Of a stretch of 64,000 nt of DNA, positions 45,741 through 54,752 are shown in pieces. A program made the translations under genes and the position numbers. Source of the stretch: Bacteroidales bacterium (GTDB taxonomy: Bacteria; Bacteroidota; Bacteroidia; Bacteroidales; UBA3824); contig JAEERW010000010.1 in assembly GCA_016286055.1 (NCBI GenBank), positions 1 to 64,000 of the forward strand, in the 5' to 3' direction. Position 1 is the first letter of the stretch; each line of letters opens with the position of its first letter. The notes under the pieces are model-generated. The model searched no databases and was not told where the DNA came from. It was given only the letters and a program-made list of their open reading frames with translations.

Positions 45741-45832
45741 CTTTTAAAACACTTTTCGTATAAGAAGCAATATAGAACAAATCTTGAAATTGCAAACATG
45801 TTAGCAAATAAACTGTTTTTTCTCAAATAGTC

Positions 45833-45949
45833 ATGGTTTTGCAGGAAGAAGATCAAACTTTTATAACCAATAATTTGTACTCGGATGAAATAGTCACGGC
45901 AATGGTTGATGATTTTTTTAATAAATTTGCTGTAATTAAAGTAATTTAA
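45833..45949 (+). CDS. Possible 38-aa peptide coupled to the DUF1848 gene
   Basis: Short frame starting ATG at 45833 whose TAA shares its last A with the ATG of the next gene (TAATG), the arrangement of translational coupling. The peptide is acidic at first (VLQEEDQ) and hydrophobic at the end. A TAAATTTG element at 45922-45929 lies inside it and could give the next gene its own transcript, which would make this frame unnecessary. Could equally be chance. Confidence 0.3.
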   Translation: MVLQEEDQTFITNNLYSDEIVTAMVDDFFNKFAVIKVI

Positions 45950-46998
45950 TGGACACAAAACCAACAATCATCGACCATCTCGGCATAGAGCACGAAGCCA
46001 CAGACCCCGTCATCATCTCCGCTTCGCGCTCAACCGATATCCCTGCCTTTTATGCAAAATGGTTTTTCAACCGTTTGAAGGCGGGTTATTGCGTTTGGTA
46101 CAATCCCTTCAATCAAAAGCAAAAAATATATGTTTCGTTTGCCAACTGCAAGTTTGTGGTGTTCTGGACTAAGAATCCCGAACCTATAATACCATATCTC
46201 AAAGAGTTAGACGATCGAGGTATTCGTTATTATTTTCAATATACACTCAACGACTACGAAAACGAGCGGTTTGAGCCGTGCGTTCCAAAACTCGAAAACC
46301 GTATCGAAATATTTAGAAAACTATCGGAAATGATTGGCAAAGAGCGTGTTATTTGGCGTTTCGACCCTTTGATAATTACACCTACCCTTTCTCCGAGAGA
46401 TTTGCTGAAACGCATTTGGAACATCGGAAACAGGATTTTCGGCTGTACAGAAAAACTCGTTTTCTCATTTGTTGACGTTGAGGCATACAAAAAAGTTCAA
46501 AACAATTTTGTAAAAGAATCTCCGAATTTTTTCAACAAAGACAATGTTTTGTCCGCTGAATTTAACGCCGCGCAACAAAATGAACTTGTTGAAGGCTTAA
46601 AAAAATGTCAAACCGCTTGGAAAGAAAAAGGCTGGGACATCACGCTTGCCACCTGTGCTGAAAAATCTGATTTTCAAGGTATTGAACACAATCATTGCAT
46701 CGATAGTGCATTAATAGAACATATTTGCAAAGATGACCCGCAGATGGTATATTATCTACATACGGGCAAACTTGTAGAGCCTGATATTTTTGGACAGATA
46801 CCTCCATTGCCTAAAAAAGAGAAAAAAATGAAAGATCCAGGGCAGCGGAAAATCTGCGGCTGTATGATAAGCAAGGATATTGGTATGTACAACACTTGCC
46901 GCCATTTTTGCGTCTATTGTTATGCTAATACAAGCAAAGAGATTGTGTTGAAAAATAAGGAACGGCACAACGATGATTCTGAAAGTATCATCGAATAG
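45949..46998 (+). CDS. DUF1848 protein with C-terminal radical-SAM-like cysteine cluster
   Basis: 349 residues. The N-terminus SASRSTDIPAFYAKWF and FWTKNPEPI are DUF1848 hallmarks, and the core resembles a TIM-barrel-like radical SAM enzyme. The cysteine cluster is at the C-terminus: C303, C305, then C317-x3-C321-x2-C324 (CRHFCVYCYAN), the order expected for a 4Fe-4S SAM cluster but at the opposite end from most radical SAM enzymes. Reaction unknown. A 63-residue gene follows 12 bases later. Confidence 0.85.
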   Translation: MDTKPTIIDHLGIEHEATDPVIISASRSTDIPAFYAKWFFNRLKAGYCVWYNPFNQKQKIYVSFANCKFVVFWTKNPEPIIPYLKELDDRGIRYYFQYTLNDYENERFEPCVPKLENRIEIFRKLSEMIGKERVIWRFDPLIITPTLSPRDLLKRIWNIGNRIFGCTEKLVFSFVDVEAYKKVQNNFVKESPNFFNKDNVLSAEFNAAQQNELVEGLKKCQTAWKEKGWDITLATCAEKSDFQGIEHNHCIDSALIEHICKDDPQMVYYLHTGKLVEPDIFGQIPPLPKKEKKMKDPGQRKICGCMISKDIGMYNTCRHFCVYCYANTSKEIVLKNKERHNDDSESIIE

Positions 46999-47010
46999 AT
47001 CATTAATCTA

Positions 47011-47202
47011 ATGACAATTATCCCATTCCCCTATGAATCCACAAGCAAAACCATCATCCGCCATTCCGGGTCACGAGATATGCAGCCGGTTGAAGGCAGT
47101 TTTTCCAAGAGCAATTACAAAAACTATAAAATACGATTTGTAGTCAGTGGCGAATGGGCTCCAAAAGTAGAATTGGCACAAAATAATGACTTGCCGTTTT
47201 AA
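47011..47202 (+). CDS. Small protein, 63 aa, unknown
   Basis: Starts 12 bases after the DUF1848 stop on the same strand and ends with WAPKVELAQNNDLPF. Composition looks protein-like (mixed charged and aromatic residues), but I recognise no family. It may be a real small partner or the remnant of a larger gene. The 150 bases after it hold no further frame. Confidence 0.4.
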   Translation: MTIIPFPYESTSKTIIRHSGSRDMQPVEGSFSKSNYKNYKIRFVVSGEWAPKVELAQNNDLPF

Positions 47203-47313
47203 CTGAGTTTTGGCGCAATCTCGATTACAGTAGGTGAAATTGTCAAATAAAAAACAACAAGTGATTTATTGAAATCCATCACCCAAATGGTTGCAGACAT
47301 TCAAGTTTTTCAT

Positions 47314-47321
47314 TATATTTG
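47314..47321 (+). promoter_or_regulatory. TATATTTG -10 element for the DUF3737 gene
   Basis: TATATTTG 29 bases before the ATG at 47351; it shows that an upstream in-frame start at 47291 is not used. Confidence 0.55.
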
Positions 47322-47350
47322 TAATCTACTTAATACGAATAAATAATAAA

Positions 47351-48202
47351 ATGAATATAATTGAAAATCAATACTTTGAAGGAGAACGACCACTATATTA
47401 CGCTAAGGATTTACTGTTGAAGAATGTAACTATCGGCACAGGCGAAAGCGCATTGAAGGAGACCGAAAATATCACCGCCGAACATTGCTCTTTTAATGGC
47501 AAATATCCGTTTTGGATTACAAACGGCTTTAAAATCAGCAACTGCCATTTTAAAGATGGCGCAAGAGCGGCTCTGTGGTATTCCAACGATTTGGAAATGA
47601 CCGACACCATAATCGACGCTCCTAAAATGTTCCGCGACAGTTGCCGTCTAAAACTCAACAATGTGCAACTCACCGACGCGCAAGAAACTTTTTGGCACTG
47701 TCACGGCGTGTCGCTCAAAAACTGCTCTGCCGAAAACGCACCTTATATATTTATGCATTGCAGCGACATCGAAATCGACAACTACCGTCAAAATGGCAAC
47801 TATTCGTTTCAATACTGCAAAAATATCGTTATCCGCAACTCCGGACTCCACACTAAAGACGCTTTTTGGAACAGCGAAAACGTTACAATCTACAATTCTA
47901 CCATCATCGGCGAATATCTTGCTTGGCACAGCCGCAATGTAACGCTAATCAACTGTACCATAGGCGAAACGCAGCCGTTATGCTATGCCGAAAACCTCAA
48001 ACTCGAAAACTGCCGGTTTCTTCCCGATGCCGACCTCGCTTTTGAATATTCTTCGGTTAACGCAACAATCGAAGGCAAAATCACAAGCGTCAAAAACCCA
48101 AAATCGGGCTCCATCACCGCCGACCAAATTGGCGAAATAATCCTTGACGGAAACATCAAACCTCCGGCAGACTGTGTTATAACGGAGAGAGGTAAATGCT
48201 AA
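47351..48202 (+). CDS. DUF3737 family protein
   Basis: 283 residues, cytoplasmic. The repeated short strands with NC or NS turns (FNGKYPFWITNGFKISNCHFK, ENVTIYNSTIIGEYLAW and similar) predict a right-handed beta-helix. The opening NQYFEGERPLYYAKDL and the many aromatic turn residues are characteristic of DUF3737, a family of unknown function found in gut anaerobes. Its last four bases overlap the convergent DUF3791 gene. Confidence 0.82.
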   Translation: MNIIENQYFEGERPLYYAKDLLLKNVTIGTGESALKETENITAEHCSFNGKYPFWITNGFKISNCHFKDGARAALWYSNDLEMTDTIIDAPKMFRDSCRLKLNNVQLTDAQETFWHCHGVSLKNCSAENAPYIFMHCSDIEIDNYRQNGNYSFQYCKNIVIRNSGLHTKDAFWNSENVTIYNSTIIGEYLAWHSRNVTLINCTIGETQPLCYAENLKLENCRFLPDADLAFEYSSVNATIEGKITSVKNPKSGSITADQIGEIILDGNIKPPADCVITERGKC

Positions 48203-48405
48203 CGAGCCTTAATCTCATTCAAAACATCGTCGGCAATATACAAATCTCCAAAGGTATAAAGCATAGTAGAAGCATTGTACAAATTGTTGCAGGTATTTGA
48301 CTTATAAAAAATATCCATAGCGTTTTCGATACTGATATTCAACTTGTTAGCAATTATCAGTATAATATTGGCAATTTTGTCGGATAATAAAACGTCGGGC
48401 AACAT
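48199..48405 (-). CDS. DUF3791-like small protein
   Basis: 68 residues, helical. DKIANIILIIANKLNISIENAMDIFYKSNT and a final DLYIADDVLNEIK match the plan of DUF3791 proteins, which accompany DUF3990 genes. Third gene of the trio, two bases after the DUF3990 stop. Probably an antitoxin-like or adaptor partner (inference). Confidence 0.65.
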   Translation of the reverse strand: MLPDVLLSDKIANIILIIANKLNISIENAMDIFYKSNTCNNLYNASTMLYTFGDLYIADDVLNEIKAR

Positions 48406-48407
48406 AA

Positions 48408-48893
48408 TTATAATGATTGAGATGACATAAATACTAAATAATTATCAATTATCTCTTGATTAATTATACAAATTTGATTATTTAATTTAAGATAAGCAAG
48501 ACGACGAAGAGCATCCTCGTGCGAAATATATCCATTATAATACAACTCAACAGTAACAGCCACACGGTCGTCGGCAACTCCGCCTTCGATAATATCATAA
48601 TCTTTCCAAAGATTATTACCCCTACGGTTTGAGCATACAAAATCAAGCCATTCTTTGTTGTAAGATGGAAATTTTAAACACCTATATTTACTTTCAACTT
48701 GTTGGTTATCAAACGAATATATATTCAAAACAGGTTGCTCATTACGTTTAAGTGCAACGATTTGAGCCCATTGTTCGGCTTGATTTTTTAAGTCGGTTAC
48801 ATAAAAACCTTCGCCAAAGTCTAAATGTTTACGTCCCAAATCAGACCGTGGATGCTCAATTATTTGCGTTGCACCGTGAAAAACCTGTCTCAT
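48408..48893 (-). CDS. DUF3990 (ADP-ribosyltransferase-like) protein
   Basis: 161 residues. HGATQIIEHPRSDLGRKHLDFGEGFYVTD carries the core of DUF3990, a family related in fold to ADP-ribosyltransferases; the later DYDIIEGGVADDRV is also conserved. If active it would modify a cellular target with ADP-ribose, consistent with a toxin role, but this is unproven for the family. It overlaps the upstream gene by four bases and is followed at two bases by another small helical protein. Confidence 0.75.
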   Translation of the reverse strand: MRQVFHGATQIIEHPRSDLGRKHLDFGEGFYVTDLKNQAEQWAQIVALKRNEQPVLNIYSFDNQQVESKYRCLKFPSYNKEWLDFVCSNRRGNNLWKDYDIIEGGVADDRVAVTVELYYNGYISHEDALRRLAYLKLNNQICIINQEIIDNYLVFMSSQSL

Positions 48894-49135
48894 TTATTCT
48901 CTCTATTTTTTAGTGCTTCCAAAATATCATCAACAGCATTTTCAATACTCTGAGTATGCAAAACATTATAATATTTTAGAATATATTTAGAAATTAAACC
49001 ATATTTTTGTAAACGAGCATACATTAGTTGTGGCGAAATTTGTTCCTTATCGGCTGCTCGCGATATACAAGTGGCAGCAAAACTGCACTTTAACTGATCT
49101 TCCGCAGGATACGGCATATAATTTTCTTGATTCAT
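48890..49135 (-). CDS. DUF3791-like small protein (upstream partner)
   Basis: 82 residues from the ATG at 49135. SPQLMYARLQKYGLISKYILKYYNVLHTQSIENAVDDILEAL is the helical pattern of DUF3791-type partners. First gene of the trio; ATGA overlap with the DUF3990 gene. An in-frame start at 49249 would run through the -10 element at 49152-49159 and is rejected. Confidence 0.65.
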   Translation of the reverse strand: MNQENYMPYPAEDQLKCSFAATCISRAADKEQISPQLMYARLQKYGLISKYILKYYNVLHTQSIENAVDDILEALKNRENK

Positions 49136-49151
49136 AAATAAATCTTTTCCG

Positions 49152-49200
49152 CAAATATAATAAATAAAGTGTTTTAGTATAGCATTTTTCACTATATTTG
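49152..49200. promoter_or_regulatory. Divergent promoters of the DUF3990 trio and malY-like gene
   Basis: TATATTTG on minus (49159 to 49152), 17 bases before the ATG at 49135, and TATATTTG on plus (49193-49200), 12 bases before the ATG at 49212. Confidence 0.55.
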
Positions 49201-49211
49201 CGAAAAAAGAT

Positions 49212-50384
49212 ATGATGAACCACATACATTTTATAAACCGCAGAAACACCGACTGTTACAAATGGGATTCGGTGAAAAACAACGCCGATTTTGTGCCGCT
49301 GTGGGTGGCTGATATGGATATTGCCACGCCAGAACCTATCGTAAAGACTATTGTAAACCGCGCTCAACATCCCGCTTACGGATATGTAAAAGTGCCAAAA
49401 AGATATTACGACGCTGTAACTCAATGGTTTGACACTCAGCACGGATGGAAAATCAATAGCGAGGACATTATCTACACCACAGGCGTAATTCCTGCGGTTT
49501 CGGCTGTGATTAAGGCAGTTACAAAGCCTGGCGACAATGTAATACTTTTTACACCTGTATACAATCATTTTTACTCGTCGATACGCAACAACGAATGTAA
49601 AATGGTTTCGTGTCCGCTAATTGCCGACGACAGCAATGTTTATCATATTGATTTTGAAGCATTTGAAAACATTTGTAAAACCCAAGGCGGAATACTTTTG
49701 CTCTGCAATCCTCACAACCCGACTTCAAGGGTGTTTACTCCCGAAGAATTAGACAAAATTGTGCAGATATGTCTGAAATACAATATCTTTGTAATTTCCG
49801 ACGAGATACATTGCGAAATCGTAATGCCCGGTTTTGAATATACGCCTTTTGGCAAAATAGCCGACAAATATCCGCTCAAATACGCCGTATGTAACTCACC
49901 TTCAAAGACTTTCAATACGGCAAGTCTGCAAATTGCCAACATCATCTGCAAAGATTCTGAAATAAGGGCAAAGATAGACCGCGCTATCAACATCAACGAA
50001 TGTTGCGATGTTAATCCATTTGGTTTTGAGGCACTTATCACAGGTTACACCAATGCTGATTGTAAAGAATACATCAAGCAACTTAACCAAACAATATTCA
50101 ACCATTACGAAATGGCAAAACAGTTGCTTGAAACACAGACTTCGGTGAAAATCACGCCGTTAGAAGGCACTTACCTAATGTGGATAAAGTGCAGCGAAAT
50201 AGGGCGCAAAGCGTTTGAAATGGAAAAAGAATTGATAACAAAATATAAAGTTTGGCTAAATCCGGGAACGCTTTACGGCGAAGAAGGTGAAGGTTATATG
50301 CGTATTAACCTTGCCACATCACCCAAACTGCTAAAAGAGGGCATTTCTCGATTTATAAATTATTATAAAGATTTGGTGAAATGA
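49212..50384 (+). CDS. MalY/PatB-type PLP aminotransferase, cystathionine beta-lyase
   Basis: Fold-type I PLP enzyme of 390 residues, expected to cleave cystathionine or cysteine-like C-S bonds. The MalY/PatB opening PLWVADMDIATPEPI is present; NPHNPTSRV, SDEIHCEIV and the PLP lysine K232 in SPSKTFNTASLQIAN follow in order. Overlaps the next gene by four bases. Confidence 0.92.
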   Translation: MMNHIHFINRRNTDCYKWDSVKNNADFVPLWVADMDIATPEPIVKTIVNRAQHPAYGYVKVPKRYYDAVTQWFDTQHGWKINSEDIIYTTGVIPAVSAVIKAVTKPGDNVILFTPVYNHFYSSIRNNECKMVSCPLIADDSNVYHIDFEAFENICKTQGGILLLCNPHNPTSRVFTPEELDKIVQICLKYNIFVISDEIHCEIVMPGFEYTPFGKIADKYPLKYAVCNSPSKTFNTASLQIANIICKDSEIRAKIDRAININECCDVNPFGFEALITGYTNADCKEYIKQLNQTIFNHYEMAKQLLETQTSVKITPLEGTYLMWIKCSEIGRKAFEMEKELITKYKVWLNPGTLYGEEGEGYMRINLATSPKLLKEGISRFINYYKDLVK

Positions 50385-51880
50385 AAAAGACATTGTTGAT
50401 ATTTTTTGCGTTGATAACCTGCGCTGTCGATATTTACGCCCAAAAATGCGTTACATCATCGTTTACCGCCGAACAGATGGCTTTGATGAAAAAAGACGGC
50501 ATTAAACCAGTATCAATCAGTTTTTTAGGTGGCAATTCGCGCAATTTTTACGGCTATAACCTTCCCGACAAGTTAGACACACTTTGGCAAATTGTTCTTG
50601 GAGAAGGCGTGAGTCCCGCTTACGGATACAACAAGGTTTGGAAAGGTGCAGGATGGACAGGTCAACCGCTGATTATCAACGAGAAAGGTCGCACATTTTT
50701 GATTCAAGGAGCATTTGATTACAGCATCCGCAAAATCGACGCACTCACCGGCGAAGTAGTTTGGCGCACAGTTTTCGATGATATTCTCAAAGCCACAGGA
50801 ACATTTTGCGTAAATCGCCACGCCAAAGATTTAGAAAACCGCTACATCATAATTCAAGGCAGCCGCAAAGGTTGGGACAAGGATTCGTCGAGCGCACTCT
50901 GCACAAGTCTCCGCGCAGTTTCGTACACCACAGGCAAGATACTTTGGCAGTTAAACTCCGTTGCCACAGATTGTTACAGTCGCGATGTTGACGCTTCGGC
51001 TCTTGTGGTTGGCGACACAGCATACATTCCGCTCGAAAACGGATATTTCACAGTTTTCAACCCAGACCCAGCAAAAGCCACTATGAAAGACGGCGTATTA
51101 CAACCCGAAGTTTACCGTCAGATACTCCTATATAATCAGGAAGATATAGCCACACGAGGCACCGACCTTGTGCCCGAGGCCTCTCCCACCCTGCTTGGCA
51201 ACCGCATTTACATACCTTGCAGCACAGGTTGGATTCACGGTTATAATATAAATAAAGGTGTGATTGATTGGAAAATCTTTATCGGACCCGACATCGACGG
51301 CACAATGCCCGTTACCCGCGACAATTGTCTGCTTGTGGCTATGGAAAAACAGTACATCAAAGGCAGCGCAGGCGTAATGAAAATCAATCCAGCAAAAAGT
51401 CCTGAGAATGCTGTGGAATGGTTTTTCCCAGTTGCCGATCTGCATTATTCGCATTGGGACGGCGGTGTGATTGGCTCGGTAACAATCTCAGATTCGTACT
51501 CAAAAAAAGACAACTTGGCAATATTCAACGACCTTGAAGGTTATCTCTATATACTTGATAATATGCAACTTGACGGAGATAAAAAAGTACTTGGTCCCGA
51601 CAGCCTCACCCTCTACCCTACTCCCAAACTGCTTTGCAAACAACAAACTTACCTCACCATTGCCACCCCTGTAACCGATGGCAAGCGCATTGCCGCACCC
51701 ACCGACAAAGGCTTTTATCTATTTGATATTCAAAAAGATAAAAAATCAGGTCTAATCACATTAAAACAATTAGACCTGATTCCAACGCTTCCTGCCGATG
51801 CCACACCGTCGTTTTACAACAAAATGCTGTTTGTACCTACCTACGACGGCAATATGGTTGGGTTAGGAAGGAAAAAATAA
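50381..51880 (+). CDS. Secreted PQQ-like beta-propeller protein
   Basis: Signal peptide (about residues 1-20, IYA-Q) followed by a beta-propeller with PQQ-type blades (IDALTGEVVWRTVF, TTGKILWQLNS, NINKGVIDWKIF). No BamB lipobox, so it is periplasmic or surface-exposed rather than a BamB lipoprotein. Translationally coupled (ATGA) to the MalY-type gene, an unexpected pairing whose meaning is unknown. Confidence 0.78.
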   Translation: MKKTLLIFFALITCAVDIYAQKCVTSSFTAEQMALMKKDGIKPVSISFLGGNSRNFYGYNLPDKLDTLWQIVLGEGVSPAYGYNKVWKGAGWTGQPLIINEKGRTFLIQGAFDYSIRKIDALTGEVVWRTVFDDILKATGTFCVNRHAKDLENRYIIIQGSRKGWDKDSSSALCTSLRAVSYTTGKILWQLNSVATDCYSRDVDASALVVGDTAYIPLENGYFTVFNPDPAKATMKDGVLQPEVYRQILLYNQEDIATRGTDLVPEASPTLLGNRIYIPCSTGWIHGYNINKGVIDWKIFIGPDIDGTMPVTRDNCLLVAMEKQYIKGSAGVMKINPAKSPENAVEWFFPVADLHYSHWDGGVIGSVTISDSYSKKDNLAIFNDLEGYLYILDNMQLDGDKKVLGPDSLTLYPTPKLLCKQQTYLTIATPVTDGKRIAAPTDKGFYLFDIQKDKKSGLITLKQLDLIPTLPADATPSFYNKMLFVPTYDGNMVGLGRKK

Positions 51881-51917
51881 TTTCACCATAATCACTAATT
51901 ATTTAATTCACATCACA

Positions 51918-53099
51918 ATGAAAGACTTTAAATTTTACGCTCCAACCTACGTGCAATTTGGACGCGACGCCGAACTAAAAACCGGAGAACTGGTAAAAAA
52001 ATTTGGCGGCAAAAAAGTATTGCTCCATTACGGCGGTCAAAGTGCCATTAAATCAGGACTTTTGCAGCGAGTAGAAGATTCACTCACCCAAAGCGGAATA
52101 CAATTTGTAAAACTCGGCGGCGTTGTGCCCAACCCTCGCGTTTCGTTGGTTAGAGAGGGAATCGAACTCTGCAAAAAAGAGAACATCGACTTTCTTTTGG
52201 CAGTAGGCGGCGGCTCGGTAATTGATTCGTGCAAAGCCATCAGTGCAGGACGTTTTTACAATGGCGACGTTTGGGATCTTTATCTTCGCAAAGGCGTTGC
52301 TACTGAGTATCTTCCTTTGGGATGCGTACTTACAATTCCGGCGGCAGGCAGCGAAATGAGCGACGGCTCGGTAATCACCAACGAAGATGGAGGACTCAAA
52401 AAAGACTACTGCGTTGACGAGTTCAGATGCAAATTTGCAGTAATGAACCCCGAACTCACATACACACTTCCGGCTTGGCAAACTGCGTGCGGCGTTACCG
52501 ACATTATGATGCACACTATGGAACGCTATTTTTCAAAAGACGACGAAATGGAAATCACCAACTCGCTTGCCGAAGCCGTTTTGCGCACTGCCAAAAGTCA
52601 GGTTAAAATTGCCCTTGCCAACCCCACCGACTACACAAGCCGCGCACAAATAATGTGGGCAGGCAGCGTTGCACACAACGACCTCACAGGATGCGGCACA
52701 TCGGGCGATTGGGCAACACATATGCTCGAACACGAACTCAGCGGAATGTTCGACGTTAGTCACGGCGCAGGTTTGGCAGCAATGTGGGGAAGTTGGGCGC
52801 GTTACACAATGCACGAAAACATTGCACGTTTTGCTCGCTTTGCCGTAAACGTTATGGGCGTGGAACAAGATTTTCATTCGCAAGAAGCCACAGCCGAGGC
52901 AGGCATCAAAGCAATGGAAGAATTCTATCACTCAATCGGAATGCCCACATCGATTCACGAACTCATCGGCAAAGAAATTTCCGACAAAGAAATCGAAGAA
53001 ATGGCAGACAAATGCAGCAACAACGGCACACAAACCATCGGCAGCCTCAAAGTGCTCAACCGCCAAGATATGATAAATATCTACAAAATGGCTAAATAG
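51918..53099 (+). CDS. Iron-containing alcohol dehydrogenase (YqhD/BDH-like)
   Basis: 393-residue group III alcohol dehydrogenase, probably NADPH-linked aldehyde reduction. NAD-binding GGGSVIDSCKAI near residues 95-106; metal ligands are supplied by Asp in ACGVTDIMMHTMER and His residues in MLEHELSG and DVSHGAGLA. The YqhD-like opening FYAPTYVQFG is present. Ends at a terminator. Confidence 0.9.
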   Translation: MKDFKFYAPTYVQFGRDAELKTGELVKKFGGKKVLLHYGGQSAIKSGLLQRVEDSLTQSGIQFVKLGGVVPNPRVSLVREGIELCKKENIDFLLAVGGGSVIDSCKAISAGRFYNGDVWDLYLRKGVATEYLPLGCVLTIPAAGSEMSDGSVITNEDGGLKKDYCVDEFRCKFAVMNPELTYTLPAWQTACGVTDIMMHTMERYFSKDDEMEITNSLAEAVLRTAKSQVKIALANPTDYTSRAQIMWAGSVAHNDLTGCGTSGDWATHMLEHELSGMFDVSHGAGLAAMWGSWARYTMHENIARFARFAVNVMGVEQDFHSQEATAEAGIKAMEEFYHSIGMPTSIHELIGKEISDKEIEEMADKCSNNGTQTIGSLKVLNRQDMINIYKMAK

Positions 53100-53121
53100 C
53101 ATTAAATAATTATAAAGTGAA

Positions 53122-53153
53122 AACGCCGTTTGAATATATCAGACGGCGTTTTT
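53122..53153 (+). terminator. Terminator after the alcohol dehydrogenase
   Basis: AACGCCGT pairs with ACGGCGTT around 13 bases and runs into T. Confidence 0.78.
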
Positions 53154-53178
53154 ATTATTATAAAGGTTAATCATTTGC

Positions 53179-53233
53179 AAAAAAAAGCATCCGGCTTGGT
53201 CGTCCGGATGCCAAATCAGGCCTCACGCCTGAT
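53179..53233 (-). terminator. Double-hairpin terminator of the SiaB/SiaC operon
   Basis: ATCAGGC/GCCTGAT (53215-53233) and GCATCCGG/CCGGATGC (53187-53211) form two consecutive stems; on the minus strand the second is followed by eight T. Confidence 0.78.
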
Positions 53234-53257
53234 ATTTTCGAAAAGGAATAATAAATG

Positions 53258-53641
53258 TCATTCAAATGGGACCATGTCGATTTTCAGGTTAGAACCGTAA
53301 ATATAATCCTTAATATCATCACGCATATCGGCATCGTCCTTAAAAAAATACCATACCACTTTCACTTTTCCACCTCTTTCCTCAAACCTTTTCAACACGC
53401 CAAGCATATTAAGAATCCACTTCGACGTGCTGGTGTTAAAGTATTTAAGTTGTAGAATAAATTCAATTTTCTCCGCTTGTTTAAGATAATCGGTAAGCCA
53501 TTGGAGCAAAGGTGAGTAAAACTTAGAAGTCTCCTCCAAAAACGACTCTCCTTTGATAATGCATCTTCCGGTTTGGGCGTTGAAATCAACCGCCGGCTCG
53601 ATGTAAACTTCACGCTTCTCTTCGATGAGTATATTTTCCAT
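53258..53641 (-). CDS. SiaC-like (DUF1987) phosphoprotein, copy 3
   Basis: 127 residues. DUF1987 proteins are small alpha/beta switches phosphorylated by a SiaB kinase and dephosphorylated by a SiaA (SpoIIE-type) phosphatase. The phospho-acceptor motif is intact: KYFNTSTSK with T70. The upstream PAVDFNAQTGRCIIKGESFLEET is the family's N-terminal half. Last gene of the operon, 20 bases after copy 2; no SiaB lies between them. Confidence 0.8.
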   Translation of the reverse strand: MENILIEEKREVYIEPAVDFNAQTGRCIIKGESFLEETSKFYSPLLQWLTDYLKQAEKIEFILQLKYFNTSTSKWILNMLGVLKRFEERGGKVKVVWYFFKDDADMRDDIKDYIYGSNLKIDMVPFE

Positions 53642-53661
53642 CGTGTTGCGGCGAAAAAAAG

Positions 53662-54051
53662 TTAGAACGGGATAATATTGATATTCAGACCAGTATCAAT
53701 CATATAGTCCTCAATATCCTCCTGCATATCAGAATCATTTTCGTCGTAGTGCCAGTTAACTGTCACCTCTCCACCTTCATCTTCATAATCTTTGAGCACG
53801 TTGAGCAAGTCCAATATGCATCGCGACGTACTTGTATTAAAATACGTGAGTTTGATAATGAAGGCGATGGGTTTCTTTATCTTTGTGGTAAATTCCACAA
53901 GCCAGTCTACGAGGGGTTTGTAAAACTCCGCAGTATCTTCCAAGAACGATTCGCCTGACAATTCACAGATACCGGTCTGTGCGTCGAACTTCACCGTTGG
54001 TGTGAAGAAATTTTTGTGCGATCCCTCTATTTCAATATTTTCTAATTCCAT
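53662..54051 (-). CDS. SiaC-like (DUF1987) phosphoprotein, copy 2
   Basis: 129 residues, same plan as its neighbours: TPTVKFDAQTGICELSGESFLEDT, then TYFNTSTSR with phospho-acceptor T73. The segments near the acceptor are nearly identical between copies 2 and 3, while N- and C-termini differ, so they may have separate partners. It follows a SiaB-like gene by 43 bases. Confidence 0.8.
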   Translation of the reverse strand: MELENIEIEGSHKNFFTPTVKFDAQTGICELSGESFLEDTAEFYKPLVDWLVEFTTKIKKPIAFIIKLTYFNTSTSRCILDLLNVLKDYEDEGGEVTVNWHYDENDSDMQEDIEDYMIDTGLNINIIPF

Positions 54052-54094
54052 TTTCGATTCGTGTTAATGATGACCAATTTATTTTCCTTTTCTA

Positions 54095-54673
54095 CTAATT
54101 ATTTCTAAAGTTATCCTTAGATATTTTAACCGCAAGCGAGAAGAAAGATTCGTCGTCGTTTACGGGAGTGAGTTCGATGTCGAGGGGACTTTCGGCGGTA
54201 AGAGCCACCTGAATAAGTCCGATGTTACCGCTGTTGGGCTTGCCTTCGTTGGCAAGACGCCTTTGTTCGCGGCGGTATTCACGTAGGCTTTCACGGTCGA
54301 GCGAGTTGATAGTCTCGCATTTTTCGATCACTGGCACTATATCGGTGTTGTGAACCACGTTGCCGGTTACAAATGTGTAGTAATCGCCAAATTCACCAAC
54401 CACAAGTGTTCCCATTCCAACCGATTTGCCGCTTTCAAGTTTGCAACATTCAGCGCTGTAGAGCCATACGTTTTGAGCAAGTTCCATAAAGACCTTGAAA
54501 ATCTTGTTCTTGGCCTTGTCGCTGCCTTCGTTGGTAACAAGGAGAATATTCTCGCCTATCACCGTCATTATCCTTTCGTCAATTGGACCTTTGTACGAAA
54601 CCAAGATGTTCTGATTCATCAGGTTATGGTACTCATAAAGGCTGAAATCGTATTTGTCTTTTTTCTTAACCAT
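54095..54673 (-). CDS. SiaB-like (DUF6272) protein kinase, copy 2
   Basis: 192 residues with a GHKL-type plan: N-box MELAQN ending at N68, a GMGTL strand near 86-90, and a G-box-like NSGNIGLIQVAL (148-158). The Pseudomonas homologue phosphorylates SiaC. Preceded by its own TATATTTG element, so it heads a unit B2-C2-C3. C-terminal residues lack any other domain. Confidence 0.78.
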   Translation of the reverse strand: MVKKKDKYDFSLYEYHNLMNQNILVSYKGPIDERIMTVIGENILLVTNEGSDKAKNKIFKVFMELAQNVWLYSAECCKLESGKSVGMGTLVVGEFGDYYTFVTGNVVHNTDIVPVIEKCETINSLDRESLREYRREQRRLANEGKPNSGNIGLIQVALTAESPLDIELTPVNDDESFFSLAVKISKDNFRNN

Positions 54674-54698
54674 ATCAAAGTCAATTTTAGGTCAGATG

Positions 54699-54706
54699 CA
54701 AATATA
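54699..54706 (-). promoter_or_regulatory. Internal TATATTTG -10 element, second SiaB/SiaC unit
   Basis: Minus-strand TATATTTG about 26 bases before the ATG of the second SiaB gene, splitting the cluster into B1-C1 and B2-C2-C3 units. Confidence 0.55.
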
Positions 54707-54752
54707 AACTTAATTTCTTTTATATTAAAATATTAGCGTACAATTATTGTCA

